Source of the DNA: Pontibacter deserti
GTDB taxonomy: Bacteria; Bacteroidota; Bacteroidia; Cytophagales; Hymenobacteraceae
Direction of reading: 5' to 3'
Assembly: GCF_023630255.1 (NCBI RefSeq)
Contig: NZ_JALPRS010000001.1
Span: forward strand, 62,001 to 126,000
DNA length: 64,000 nt
Part shown: positions 26,967 to 36,700 of the stretch, piece by piece
Layout: each line of letters starts with the position of its first letter
Numbering within the stretch: position 1 is the stretch's first letter
Position numbers and translations under genes: made by a program
The notes under the pieces: model-generated
The model's database searches: none
What the model saw: the letters and a program-made list of their open reading frames with translations, nothing else
What the model was told of the DNA's origin: nothing

Positions 26967-28196
26967 TTAGCTTTCCACTTCCTGCCTCATCAGTTCCAGT
27001 AGCTCACTAAAGCTGGCTACAAGTTCAGTAGGGTCAGTTTCAGGGAAGGCACTTTCGCAGCGTTTCAGGAAAACGTCGCTCTCTTTTAAAGTATGCAGAT
27101 CGGCTTCTTCCTGAATCTGTTGCTCCAGTGTCTGGCGTTCTTTACTGATGATTGGTGGACGGTTGATGAGCAGGTGCAGTTCGTCTTTTTTAAGCTGCAG
27201 TACTTCGTCGAGTTGCTGGTTCAGGTCGGGTAAGGGAGTGTCTAATTCCAGTTGTATCTCAGCCCAGGCTGGCAAAGTATAGCTGCTGTTATCGTAAACG
27301 GCAATCTGTTGTTTTACCTTCTCCAGGTCGCCTTTAAAGCGAACCAGTTTGCGGCAAACCGGTATGTCCAATTCGCGCAGTTCAGCCAGCTTCCCGGCTT
27401 CAAAATCAAGTATAAAAACTACCTTATTATCGGTTACTTCGCTAAAGCTAAGCGGAATAGGTGAGCCGGAATAACGGATATGGTTGGTGTTGTTTACTTT
27501 CTGCGGACGATGCAAGTGCCCAAGTGCCACGTAGCCAAACTCAGCCGGGAATTGGGCTGCGCCGATCTGCCCTAAATTGCCAACATGTATTTCTTTTTCG
27601 CTTTCGGAAGCGGTGCCGCCGGCTGCAAACAAATGGCCCATAGCTACCACAGGTATATTTTGATTTTTATACGGCTGCACATGCGGCACAAACTGAGCGT
27701 AATGGTCGGCTATACCTTGTTTTATGCGGATTTCACGTTCTTCGTAACTCTCGCCAGGTACAGATAAACGGATGTCGCGGTCGCGTAGAAAAGGAACGGC
27801 GCAAACTACAAGCTCAGGTTTGCCGGCAGCATCATTCAGAACTATAAGCTCGTCGAGCGGATCTGGAGTAGCGCCACCAACTACCCGGATGTTCATGCAA
27901 GCCAACAGGTCTTTGGGCGCGTTTAGCGTAGAAACAGAATCGTGGTTACCTCCTATAAACACAATATGGCGGCAGCAGGTGTCGCACACTTTCCGCAGGA
28001 AATCATAGTATAATTTGAGGGCTGTATTGGAGGGAGCGCCTGTATCAAACACATCGCCGGCCATCAGCAGCGTATCTACCTGCTCACGTTCAATGGTTTG
28101 CAGCAACCAGTCCAGGAAGTGCTGGTGTTCTTCGGTACGTTCGAGGGTAACAAGGCGCTGGCCTAAATGCCAGTCTGAGGTGTGTAGTACGCGCAT
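26967..28196 (-). CDS. sbcD: SbcD, nuclease subunit of the SbcCD exonuclease
   Basis: This 409-residue calcineurin-like phosphoesterase shows the Mre11/SbcD motif series: I SDWHLGQ (about 6-12), II GDVFDTGAPSN (about 47-57), III GGNHDS (about 83-88), IV MGHLFAAGG (about 185) and V LGHLHRPQ (about 228). These bind two Mn2+ ions in the nuclease site. A C-terminal capping region follows (about 270-409). It pairs with SbcC encoded 1.7 kb downstream on the same strand. The normal direct coupling of sbcD and sbcC is broken by the intervening lipoprotein gene. Confidence 0.95.
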   Translation of the reverse strand: MRVLHTSDWHLGQRLVTLERTEEHQHFLDWLLQTIEREQVDTLLMAGDVFDTGAPSNTALKLYYDFLRKVCDTCCRHIVFIGGNHDSVSTLNAPKDLLACMNIRVVGGATPDPLDELIVLNDAAGKPELVVCAVPFLRDRDIRLSVPGESYEEREIRIKQGIADHYAQFVPHVQPYKNQNIPVVAMGHLFAAGGTASESEKEIHVGNLGQIGAAQFPAEFGYVALGHLHRPQKVNNTNHIRYSGSPIPLSFSEVTDNKVVFILDFEAGKLAELRELDIPVCRKLVRFKGDLEKVKQQIAVYDNSSYTLPAWAEIQLELDTPLPDLNQQLDEVLQLKKDELHLLINRPPIISKERQTLEQQIQEEADLHTLKESDVFLKRCESAFPETDPTELVASFSELLELMRQEVES

Positions 28197-28332
28197 AATT
28201 CTTCTTCTCCAAATCCGAACTCAAGATACATCAGAATATATAAATATTGCAAGTATAATAAGTGGAGAAATTTGAAAGCTGCTGCCTTCAGGGTGTAAAG
28301 TTCTGGAAAGAAAAGCGGTAAGAAAATGTATA

Positions 28333-28740
28333 CTATTCTATAATCCAAGCCAGTGCCTGATCGGGGTCTGAAAAGCTTTTAACCTCAAAGCGGGTTTTAC
28401 CCAGAGCCTCTGCCCGTGTAATAACAGATTCTAATGCCAGCTGATGAAACACGCTTTTAGGTAACACCCTGGCCAGTTTTTTAAGATTAGTTTGTGAGAG
28501 AAGTTCGTAAAACTCATACGACATCCAATCTTTAGCCTTTTGGGTCAGCGTCTCCAGAATTTGCCCGTTTGCAATGGCTCGCTCAACCTGTGTGTCCCGA
28601 AGTGTTTCGTAAAGTTTGGTGCCGCCGGTAATCAATTCGTCTTCAGTTACATGGCGTAACCATTCAGACAGCAACAAGTTGCCTTCCAGGTCGACTTCTA
28701 TTTTGTAAAAGTCAGAGGAGTAAACTGTTTTGAAAGGCAT
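28333..28740 (-). CDS. Conserved-looking small protein of unknown function (STAS-like?)
   Basis: I set the start at the ATG at 28740 (MPFKTVYSSDFYKIEVD), giving 135 residues; an ATG 27 bp upstream is less likely. The protein is soluble, with alternating strands and helices: a beta hairpin (YKIEVDLEGNLLLSEW), a central segment TLTQKAKDWMSYEFYELLSQTN and a C-terminal FEVKSFSDPDQALAWI. The last phrase resembles the C-terminal helix of the STAS/SpoIIAA-like proteins common in Cytophagales. No catalytic motif is seen. It lies 136 bp upstream of sbcD, on the same strand, but a functional link is not evident. Confidence 0.6.
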   Translation of the reverse strand: MPFKTVYSSDFYKIEVDLEGNLLLSEWLRHVTEDELITGGTKLYETLRDTQVERAIANGQILETLTQKAKDWMSYEFYELLSQTNLKKLARVLPKSVFHQLALESVITRAEALGKTRFEVKSFSDPDQALAWIIE

Positions 28741-28903
28741 TGTTCTTTTATTTAAAAGATTTAGCAAACAACCACTGCTGGGTGTTGTAATATAATAACA
28801 AAACTACAGAAAATAGGTTGCTAACCCGCTTGTTATAGAAGTTATTTTAATGCTACCAGCTTTGGTCAGTAATACAAAAAGCTCAGGTTTATACCTGGGT
28901 AAT

Positions 28904-28934
28904 AAAAAAGCCTGTCGGGTAGACAGGCTTTTTT
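28904..28934. terminator. Bidirectional-looking terminator after the CstB-like gene
   Basis: A 13-bp stem AAAAAAGCCTGTC / GACAGGCTTTTTT with loop GGGTA lies just beyond the stop codon at 28949 of the leftward sulfur locus. Confidence 0.88.
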
Positions 28935-28948
28935 ATTTATAGTCTGTT

Positions 28949-30292
28949 TTAGCGAGCTACCACGCTAAAGCTAGTGATCGCATCGCTCAGGTCGTAAACC
29001 GGCACACTGAACTCTTGCTCCAGTATACTTTGCCCGGCTGCAGAACGGTACCCTGCAGCACAATGTATCATCAATGGTTTGTCCTGCGGAATCTCGTTTT
29101 TGCGCTCGCGCAGCTCCGGTAGTGGAATAGTGATAGCGTTCTCAAATATCTTTCCGGCTTTTACTTCGCCCGTGTTCCGGATATCTACAATAGTATAGTT
29201 ATCGGGGTTCGTTCTGAAATCTTCCAGATCAGTTTCTGCGCTGGTTTCAGGAAGTATAGCTGGCGTAAGCAGTGCACCTTTTATGTTGCCTTCGTATCCG
29301 ATCTTCGCAGATTTGCGGATCACAGAATCAAGAACAGTTTCGTTTTCAGCAATCAGATAAAACTTTTCGGTAGGGCCAACTATAGAACCCAGCCACGTCT
29401 CAAATTTGCCTCCTTCCTGAATGTTAATGCTGTTGGGCAGGTGACCCTTCTTGAACTGTGCCTGCGGGCGTGTATCAACAACCAGCACTCCCTCTTCCAG
29501 GGTAGCATCATTTGCCAGGCGTGGTACTGCTTTTATACTTTCTTCAAAACCTACTGCACCGGCTTTGTTCATCGTAACATCGTGCCCAAAATACTTCGGT
29601 ATAAATGGCTGATCTTCGAGCAGGGTTTTTACAAAGTCGTCTTCGCTCCTATCCTGCAAGGCATAATTGGTGCTTTTTTCGCGGCCTATAGTGGAGTAAG
29701 TGTCTGAACTTAAATTTTTACCACAAAGCGAACCAGCGCCGTGTGCAGGATAAACTAAAACTTCCTCATCCAGCTTCTTAAATACGTTGTTCGTGGTCTG
29801 GTACATCTGGCGGGCAAGCTCTTCGCGCTTGGCGGTCATGTTACCTACATTTTCGCGCAGGTCCGGGCGGCCAACATCACCTACAAACAGGGCGTCGCCG
29901 GTAAAGGCTGCGTGTTGTTTGCCGTTCTCATCCAGCAGAAGTATGGTTACGCTGTCAGGAGAATGGCCAGGCGTGTTCAGGGCACGCAAGGTAACAGCAC
30001 CAAGCTTAATTTCATCGCCGTTATCAAAGCTTTTGTGCTCGTAGTCTGCACCCAGTAGTTTACTTACATAAATGGTAGCGCCTGTGTTTTTAGCTATCTC
30101 CAGGTGCGAGCTTACAAAATCGGCGTGCGGGTGTGTTTCAAAAACAGCTACAATCCCAGCGTTATGGTCCTTTGCGAAATCGTAATAAGGCTGCGGGTCG
30201 CGGGCCGGGTCTACAAGCGCCATCTGGCCTTCGCTTATAATTGCATAGCTGGCATGGGCCAATCCTTTATCGTAGAATTGCTCAATCTTCAT
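28949..30292 (-). CDS. CstB-like persulfide dioxygenase-rhodanese fusion
   Basis: This 447-residue cytosolic protein has an N-terminal metallo-beta-lactamase fold (1-245) with THPHADFVSSH (H54, H56, D58, H63), the ETHE1-type iron site. A first rhodanese-like domain (about 255-350) lacks the catalytic Cys (the loop reads YLIAENETV). A second rhodanese domain (about 360-447) has the active loop HCAAGYRS. The order dioxygenase, pseudo-rhodanese, rhodanese and the length match CstB-type enzymes, which oxidise low-molecular-weight persulfide to thiosulfate. It follows a rhodanese lipoprotein by 52 bp and ends at a strong terminator. An ArsR repressor and a YeiH exporter lie upstream, supporting a sulfide/persulfide detoxification role. 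Confidence 0.88.
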   Translation of the reverse strand: MKIEQFYDKGLAHASYAIISEGQMALVDPARDPQPYYDFAKDHNAGIVAVFETHPHADFVSSHLEIAKNTGATIYVSKLLGADYEHKSFDNGDEIKLGAVTLRALNTPGHSPDSVTILLLDENGKQHAAFTGDALFVGDVGRPDLRENVGNMTAKREELARQMYQTTNNVFKKLDEEVLVYPAHGAGSLCGKNLSSDTYSTIGREKSTNYALQDRSEDDFVKTLLEDQPFIPKYFGHDVTMNKAGAVGFEESIKAVPRLANDATLEEGVLVVDTRPQAQFKKGHLPNSINIQEGGKFETWLGSIVGPTEKFYLIAENETVLDSVIRKSAKIGYEGNIKGALLTPAILPETSAETDLEDFRTNPDNYTIVDIRNTGEVKAGKIFENAITIPLPELRERKNEIPQDKPLMIHCAAGYRSAAGQSILEQEFSVPVYDLSDAITSFSVVAR

Positions 30293-30344
30293 AGAGGTAT
30301 AGGTGATGTGGTTGGTAAGTTAGTTAAACAGCGGCTTTGCTGTG

Positions 30345-30725
30345 TTATTCTTTGGTTGGTAACCCGGCTGATTTCAGACTCTGGTACCCGCCAATGTTGT
30401 ACACATTTTTAAAACCGGCTTCCTGCATCAGTTTTGCTGCTTTTCCGCTGCGGTTGCCGCTGGCGCAGTAAAGATAATAGGTCTTTTCTTGATCCCAGCC
30501 TTTTATACTTTCCGCAAAAGTGCCATCCAGGAAATTAGAGTTTGTGGCTTCAGTCAGGTGGCCGGCAGCATACTCTTCCGGTGTACGCACGTCTACCAAA
30601 ACACCTTCTTTTGAGGCTTTTTCTTTATATTCTGTAGGGGTGAGGGTTTTAACGGCTGTGCCCTCTTGCTGTGGCTCCGCACAACTAAAAAATGCCGCTA
30701 CTAGGGTCACCAGGATCAGTTTCAT
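30345..30725 (-). CDS. Rhodanese-domain lipoprotein
   Basis: This 126-residue protein has a lipoprotein signal (lipobox FFSC, about C15) and one rhodanese domain (about 28-122) with the active-site loop YCASGNRSGKA and the conserved VDVRTPEEYAAGHL entry motif. It probably moves sulfane sulfur in the periplasm or at the outer membrane. It is 52 bp upstream of the CstB-like gene in the same direction and most likely co-transcribed, so it may pass persulfide toward that enzyme. A dyad terminator separates it from arsR. Confidence 0.88.
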   Translation of the reverse strand: MKLILVTLVAAFFSCAEPQQEGTAVKTLTPTEYKEKASKEGVLVDVRTPEEYAAGHLTEATNSNFLDGTFAESIKGWDQEKTYYLYCASGNRSGKAAKLMQEAGFKNVYNIGGYQSLKSAGLPTKE

Positions 30726-30872
30726 ATGCTAAAAATCAGGATCAGGTTTAAAACACGAAAGATACCAATATAAGAACAAAAAAGCCTCCTACACCTAAAG
30801 TTTATCTCTTCGCTTTACTGTACAGCTATTCTATACTTTATTCAGTTTTACGTAGTTAAGTAAAAACAATAA

Positions 30873-30911
30873 ATCGTTACCCGCAAATCCTGAGAAATAA
30901 CAGGTAACGAT
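30873..30911 (-). terminator. Dyad, probable terminator of arsR
   Basis: Perfect 9-bp arms ATCGTTACC (30873-30881) and GGTAACGAT (30903-30911) with a 21-nt spacer, followed on the minus strand by TTTATTGTTTTTAC. It lies 32 bp beyond the arsR stop, in front of the rhodanese gene. An alternative reading is an operator for that gene. Confidence 0.5.
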
Positions 30912-30942
30912 CTAAGAGAATGCTGGCCTTTGGTTCTGATTA

Positions 30943-31248
30943 TCAGAAGATGCTGCAGCTGTTTATACTTTCGATGATGTGGGTAATATTTTTATCGGTA
31001 AGGAAGTAATAAACATTTTTGCCTTCCCGCTTGGTATCAACCACGCCTTTGTCGCGCATGTTAGTGAGGTGATGCGAAAGAAGCGATTGCTCTATCTTAA
31101 GTACTTCCTGTAATTCACTCACCGTCAGTCGCTCTTTTTGCTCCAGCAGGTCTATGATGCTGATGCGAATCGGGTGCGCTACACATTTCAGCACATAAGC
31201 AGCCCGTTCTAACTTCTTCTTATCTATCCTTACCTGTATGTCAGCCAT
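30943..31248 (-). CDS. ArsR-family repressor, likely sulfur/redox sensor
   Basis: I set the start at the ATG at 31248 (MADIQVRIDKKK) because a longer frame beginning at 31293 would overlap the operator dyad; the product is 101 residues. It is a winged-helix ArsR protein with the recognition helix in EQSLLSHHLTNMRDKG and wing REGKNVYYFL. Cysteines occur only at C22 (LKCVAHP) and C98 (INSCS); no CxC metal motif is present. One Cys at each end of the dimer core recalls thiol-based persulfide sensors of this family (SqrR/BigR/YgaV), though the positions are not proven equivalent. The neighbours are CstB-like, rhodanese and YeiH genes, so persulfide sensing is the favoured inference. Confidence 0.82.
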   Translation of the reverse strand: MADIQVRIDKKKLERAAYVLKCVAHPIRISIIDLLEQKERLTVSELQEVLKIEQSLLSHHLTNMRDKGVVDTKREGKNVYYFLTDKNITHIIESINSCSIF

Positions 31249-31274
31249 GCTTGTACCAATATTTATTTTTCCTA

Positions 31275-31296
31275 TACATGAACATATCTTCATGTA
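31275..31296. promoter_or_regulatory. ArsR-type operator upstream of arsR
   Basis: A perfect dyad TACATGAA-N6-TTCATGTA. The core TGAACATATCTTCA is the classic ArsR/SmtB operator shape (TGAAnATnnTTCA type). It lies 27-48 bp upstream of the chosen arsR start, so autorepression is expected. No second copy was found in front of the rhodanese or YeiH genes. Confidence 0.75.
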
Positions 31297-31461
31297 ATGA
31301 ATTATAGTACAATTTGCCCGCTCACGAAGTTCCCATTTAAGGTATAAATGTTAAGGGAGGTAGATACAGGCAGGGCGTTACCTGCCGGCTTGAGGTGCCA
31401 TTTAAGCTGTAAGATTTCAGGTACTTAGAGTATAGCTCACAGTTTCTGTAGCCGAGTGTAA

Positions 31462-32409
31462 TTAAAGAAATATAACTGCCAGTAAGGTGCCTAAGGTTAC
31501 CAGGACCCAAAGTATAAAGCCTTGTAAAAAAGGCCTTGCGCTTATCTTTTTTAAGGTAGCAGGGTTAAGGTTAATGCCGATGAAGAACAAGCTAAGCACG
31601 AGAAGCTTTTTAGCTACTAAAACTATAGTTAGGGCAGCTACGGAAACAACAGGTACAAATGTATAAAGTACCGAAGCTACCAGGAACAGCGGAATAAAAA
31701 GCGGCAGACTAAGCTTTGTTTCTTTGCTTTTGAACAGGAAGGCAGACAACAGCACCATCGGGATGATCCAGAGAGCCCGGGTTAACTTTAAGGTGGTAGC
31801 AATCTGTAGTGCATCCAAACCATACCTGCTGGCCGCACCAACTACCGAGCTGGTATCGTGAATGGCTATAGCTGCCCACACACCAAACTGACTTTGCGTG
31901 AGCTCAAACCAATGCCCTACCACCGGAAATGTAAACAGAGCCAGTGCATTAAGTATAAACACAATAGCCAGCGATACAGAAATTTCAGTTGCGTCTGCTT
32001 TTATAGTTGGGGCAACGGCTGCAATCGCGCTACCGCCACAAATAGCAGTGCCCACACCTATCAAATGCGAAAGTTTTGCCTGTATGCCCAACGCTTTACC
32101 AAGTATAAACCCTAGGCCTAGCGTTACACTTAAAGAGATAGCGGTGTAAAGTATACCAGAAAGCCCGGTAGCGCTAACCTGATGCAGATCAATACTAAAT
32201 CCGAGGCCGACTACAGCTATCTGTAAAGCATATTTAGAGGAAAGAGAAGTATATTTTTGCCAGGGATTACCCAATACTAGGCCTACCACCAGACCAGCAA
32301 ATAAAGCCACGGGTGCAGAAAAAGCCTGCGTAAAAAGTATAGCCAGTATCAGCCCTGCAATGATCAGTTTTTGCAGTAACGGAAACTTGTTGAGCAGGGG
32401 TAGAGGCAT
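31462..32409 (-). CDS. YeiH-family putative sulfate exporter
   Basis: This 315-residue integral membrane protein of the UPF0324/YeiH family has about ten hydrophobic segments. Conserved phrases include the glycine-rich loop LIGVGTAICGGSAIAAVAPT (about 111-130) and IAIHDTSSVVGAA (about 184-196). Family members are annotated as putative sulfate exporters from genetic context, not direct transport proof. It reads into the arsR region (213 bp gap) on the same strand, next to persulfide-oxidising enzymes whose end product is oxidised sulfur. Export of sulfite, thiosulfate or sulfate would fit that context. Confidence 0.85.
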   Translation of the reverse strand: MPLPLLNKFPLLQKLIIAGLILAILFTQAFSAPVALFAGLVVGLVLGNPWQKYTSLSSKYALQIAVVGLGFSIDLHQVSATGLSGILYTAISLSVTLGLGFILGKALGIQAKLSHLIGVGTAICGGSAIAAVAPTIKADATEISVSLAIVFILNALALFTFPVVGHWFELTQSQFGVWAAIAIHDTSSVVGAASRYGLDALQIATTLKLTRALWIIPMVLLSAFLFKSKETKLSLPLFIPLFLVASVLYTFVPVVSVAALTIVLVAKKLLVLSLFFIGINLNPATLKKISARPFLQGFILWVLVTLGTLLAVIFL

Positions 32410-32456
32410 GCTGGTTGGTGTGGCTAAGCAGCAAAGTTATACTTTCCGGGGTAAAC

Positions 32457-33578
32457 CTAAAATGCTTCGCCTAATACAACAAAGAAGTTGGCTCCTTCTT
32501 TGCCATAACCAGCATCTACACGCACATTTATTTTTTCTTTCGGATTTAAGGCAAAACGCAGACCGGTACCAATAGTATACTTCAGTTCTTTCAGTTTCAG
32601 GTCAGAGGTACTATCAAACACATCGCCGATACCTGTAAAGGCTGCCATCCCAAACCTGCGCCAAACCGGAAAACGATATTCTACTTGTGTGGCTGCCACA
32701 TTTCTGGCCATGTAGCGGCTGCGGGCATAGCCCCGCAGCAAGCGATCTCCGCCTAACGTAGCCATCCGCATAAAAGGTACTTCGTTGGTATTTATATTCA
32801 GAACTGTATTACTTGCCAGGATATGATTTCCTTTTAGTTGAAAGTACTTGCTGAAGTTCAGGTTATAGTTGCTGTAACTAAAATCGCCACCTAAGTAACT
32901 TCCAAAACCGTACCCCGAGGCTTCCAGAAATACACCACGGCTGGCATAGGAAACATTATCCCGACTATCGATCATAAATATCAGACCTAGTCCGTTGTTG
33001 ATGCCGCCTTGGTACCCACTAACCTGCTGTTCTTCCAGTTGGCTGGGTCTGTCTTCTGCAATAGGGTTGGTTTTAAGGTTATAGTATTTGGTAAGCTGCA
33101 GGTCAGGGCCAAAAAAGGTCTTGTTTCCGATACGTTTTATACCTGCGAGCTTCGTTCCTATTAAGTCATATTCATACTTCTCCTCATTATCTACTGAGCT
33201 GTTGTTGCTGGTGCCATAAAAGCGATCGGTGTAGATGCGGTGCCTTAGTTCGCCACGCAACAGGTACTTTTCGTTGCGGGTGAAGATGTTCCACTCCAGC
33301 CATTGGTCCGTCTGTTTATTTAAAGTATAATCTGCTATCAATTTAACAGTAGAGAGGCGGGTATAAGTGCTGTCCGTTTTGCTTTGTAACTTAAAGAATC
33401 CAATCAGTGCAGCCCCGAAGCCCAGCTTGGTATCGGGAGTATAGTAGAGTACCGGAATAGGTATAATGCCTTTGGATTTTTCTGTGGATACGACTGTTGT
33501 GTCAGGCGACTGAGCTACAGCATGTACAGATGCTGCAAATAGCAGAAATATTAGCAGCAGAAGAGTGTGACAGCGCAT
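32457..33578 (-). CDS. BamA/TamA-family (surface antigen D15) outer-membrane barrel
   Basis: This 373-residue protein has a signal peptide (1-22) and then alternating beta strands typical of an Omp85-type barrel, ending in an aromatic residue (LGEAF), as outer-membrane beta signals do. GDRLLRGYARSRYMARN (about 275-291) is the conserved lid-loop region with the VRGF/IRG-like RGYA motif. No POTRA domain is present, so it is a short barrel-only member of unknown role rather than BamA itself. It diverges from the amidohydrolase gene at 33794 and lies 47 bp upstream of the YeiH gene on the same strand. Confidence 0.8.
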   Translation of the reverse strand: MRCHTLLLLIFLLFAASVHAVAQSPDTTVVSTEKSKGIIPIPVLYYTPDTKLGFGAALIGFFKLQSKTDSTYTRLSTVKLIADYTLNKQTDQWLEWNIFTRNEKYLLRGELRHRIYTDRFYGTSNNSSVDNEEKYEYDLIGTKLAGIKRIGNKTFFGPDLQLTKYYNLKTNPIAEDRPSQLEEQQVSGYQGGINNGLGLIFMIDSRDNVSYASRGVFLEASGYGFGSYLGGDFSYSNYNLNFSKYFQLKGNHILASNTVLNINTNEVPFMRMATLGGDRLLRGYARSRYMARNVAATQVEYRFPVWRRFGMAAFTGIGDVFDSTSDLKLKELKYTIGTGLRFALNPKEKINVRVDAGYGKEGANFFVVLGEAF

Positions 33579-33735
33579 AAAATGAAGCTTAAGGTTGAAA
33601 CTGCTAATTAAGAAATTGCAATACTTTAAAACAACTTAAGACACAATAAGATACAATCTATTTTTGATAAAATACAGAATCCGCAAAAAGCAGAAACTTT
33701 TTCAGAACAGTTCAAAGTTTTAACAACAGTATCGT

Positions 33736-33743
33736 TATATTTG
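33736..33743 (+). promoter_or_regulatory. Candidate -7 promoter box of the amidohydrolase pair
   Basis: TATATTTG matches the Bacteroidota TAnnTTTG box and lies 50 nt before the ATG at 33794. No clear TTTG-type -33 element is visible at the usual distance. Confidence 0.35.
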
Positions 33744-33793
33744 GTTAACCTAAACTAACTGAAAAAATTATACTCTCACTTTTACGCTGATCA

Positions 33794-36700
33794 ATGAAGA
33801 AAATCTTAACCATTGCAGCCTGCCTGGCTTTAGGAGCTGGTAGTGCGATGGCGCAGGAGACCTTTCCGCGCAACGGGGTGTACGACGAGCGTCCGGGCCT
33901 GGTAGCCCTAACAAACGCTACAATTCACACCGACTATAAAACCACACTTAACAATGCCACCCTCATTATCCGGAACGGGAAAGTAGAAGCTGTGGGCACC
34001 AATGTAAAAGTACCTGCCGGTGCTGTGGTAGTTGATGCCAAAGGCAAGCATATCTATCCTGGCTTCGTGGATATGTTCACGAGCTATGGCTTGCCCGAAG
34101 TAAAGCGTGCCCAACGCAACTGGGGTTCTGCACCGCAAATGGAGTCTACCAAGCTGGGCGCCTACAACTGGAACCAAGCTATCAGGCCGGAAACCAATGC
34201 CGTTGAGCTTTTTAAAGCTGACAGAAAGCAGGCAGAAGAGCTACGTAAGCAGGGCTTCGGAACTGTGCTGGCCGTACACCGCGATGGCATTGCCCGTGGA
34301 ACAGCCTCACTCGTAACACTGGCTGACAAGCGCGAAAATGAAGTGATTGTGCTCGATAAAGCTGCCGGTTCCTTGTCTTTTGATAAAGGCTCTTCTCCAC
34401 AAGATTATCCAAGTTCATTGATGGGTTCGGTGGCATTGCTGCGCCAGACTTACCTGGATGCTCAGTGGAATGCCCAGAACCCGGGCCGTGAGCAGAATAT
34501 CTCGCTTAAAGCCTTTACCGATGCCAACAGATTCCCGCAGATCTTTGAAGTTGAGGATAAGCTAAGTATACTTCGTGCTGATAAAGTAGGTGATGAGTTT
34601 AAAACGCAGTATATCATTAAAACAAACGGCGATGAGTACCAGATGCTGAAGGAAGTGAAGGCGACCAATGCACCACTTATCGTTTCTGTGAATTACCCGG
34701 ATGCCTATAACGTGGAAGACCCATATGATGCACGCCGTGTACCATTGGAGGCCATGAAGCATTGGGAAATGGCACCAGCTAATGCCGGTATCTTAGAGAA
34801 AGCAGGTATAACGTTTGCCTTTACTGCATCTGACCTGAGAGATAAAAAAGACTTTTTACCAAACGTGCGCAAAGCCGTAAAGTATGGCCTGTCGGAAGAA
34901 GAGGCCTTAAAAGCGCTGACTGCTACACCAGCAAAACTTCTTAAAGCAGAAAACCTGGTAGGTAGCTTGGATAAAGGTAAGTTAGCCAACTTTATTATCA
35001 CCTCCGATAATTTGTTTGCCAACGACAACATCATCCTGGAGAACTGGGTGCAGGGCGATCGTTACAAAATTACCGAAGTGCCTTCTGACTACAGAGGCGT
35101 TTATACCTTAAAGATTGGTGACAACACTACCAAGAAACTGAAAATTGCTGGTACACCTGATAAACCGGAGCTTTCTGTAATTGGCCAGGATACTGTTAAA
35201 GGTAAGATATCTTTCAGTGGTAACCTGGTAACCTTATCATTTACTGATAGCAAAAAGAGCAACGAAACGATACGTTTGAGCGGCTGGTTATCTGATAAAA
35301 ACCTGCAGGGCGAAGGCCAGTTACCGGATGCCAGCACCGTAAAATGGTCGGCTACGTTCTCTGAAGCTATGACGCAGCAGGATAAAAAAGAAACTGCCAG
35401 GAAAGCTGAGAAAGTAGAAGTAGGTCAGATGATCTACCCGTTCCGTGCTTACGGCCAAGCAGAATTGCCAAAGCAGGAAACTATACTTATTAAAAATGCC
35501 ACCGTCTGGACAAACGAGAAAGAAGGTAAGCTGGAAAATGCAGATGTGCTGATTAAGAATGGTAAGATCGCTAAAGTAGGTAAAAACCTGAGCGAATCTG
35601 GAGCCAAAGTAATAGACGGAACAGGCAAGCACGTAACCCCAGGTATCATTGATGAACACTCGCATATTGCGCTAAATGGTGTGAACGAAGGTACCCAGGC
35701 TGTAACTTCGGAAGTACGCATGCAGGATGTAGTAAACTCTGACGATATCAATATTTACCGCCAGTTAGCAGGTGGTGTTACTACCTCTCAGTTGCTGCAC
35801 GGTTCTGCTAACCCGGTTGGTGGCCAGTCGGCCATTATTAAGCTGCGTTGGGGTAAAAGCCCGCAGGATCTGTTGGTTGAAAACGCAGATGGCTTTATCA
35901 AATTTGCACTTGGCGAGAACGTGAAACAGTCTAATCGTAACAATGCCAGCGAGCGCTTCCCGCAATCCAGAATGGGTGTGGAGCAGGTTTATGTAGATGC
36001 CTTTACACGTGCCAAAGAATACGAACAGGCCTGGAAAAACTATAACAAGCTTTCTAAAAGACAACAGTCTAAAACAGCAGCACCACGTCGCGACCTGGAG
36101 CTTGATGCACTGGTAGAGATCCTGAACGGCAAACGCTTTATCACCTGCCATTCTTATGTGCAGTCTGAGATCAACATGATGTTGAAAGTGGCTGACCAGA
36201 TGGGCTTCAAGATCAACACATTCACACACATCCTGGAAGGTTATAAAGTAGCTGACAAAATGCAGCAACACGGCGCCGGTGGCTCAACATTCTCTGACTG
36301 GTGGGCTTATAAAATGGAAGTGAAAGATGCTATTCCGCAGAACGCCGGTATCATGAACCAACTGGGTGTGGTTACAGCTATCAACTCCGATGACGCTGAA
36401 ATGGCTCGTCGCCTGAACCAGGAAGCTGCCAAAAGCGTGAAGTATACCGGCATGAGCGAAGAGGAAGCCCTGAAAATGGTAACCCTGAACCCTGCTAAAC
36501 TGCTGCACCTTGATAACAGAATGGGTAGCCTGAAATCTGGTAAAGATGCCGACGTGGTACTTTGGAACAACCACCCGCTTTCTATTTATGCAAGACCTGA
36601 AAAAACCTTTGTTGATGGTGTAGCTTACTTTGATGCCGAGCGTGATGCACAGTTACAGCAGGATATTGAGAAAGAGCGCATGCGCCTGATCCAGAAAATG

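Noticed and set aside
31249-31293. Longer arsR start giving a 116-residue product (MKICSCIGKIN...)
   Set aside because: That start overlaps the perfect ArsR operator dyad; MADIQVRIDK at 31248 is the typical N-terminus.
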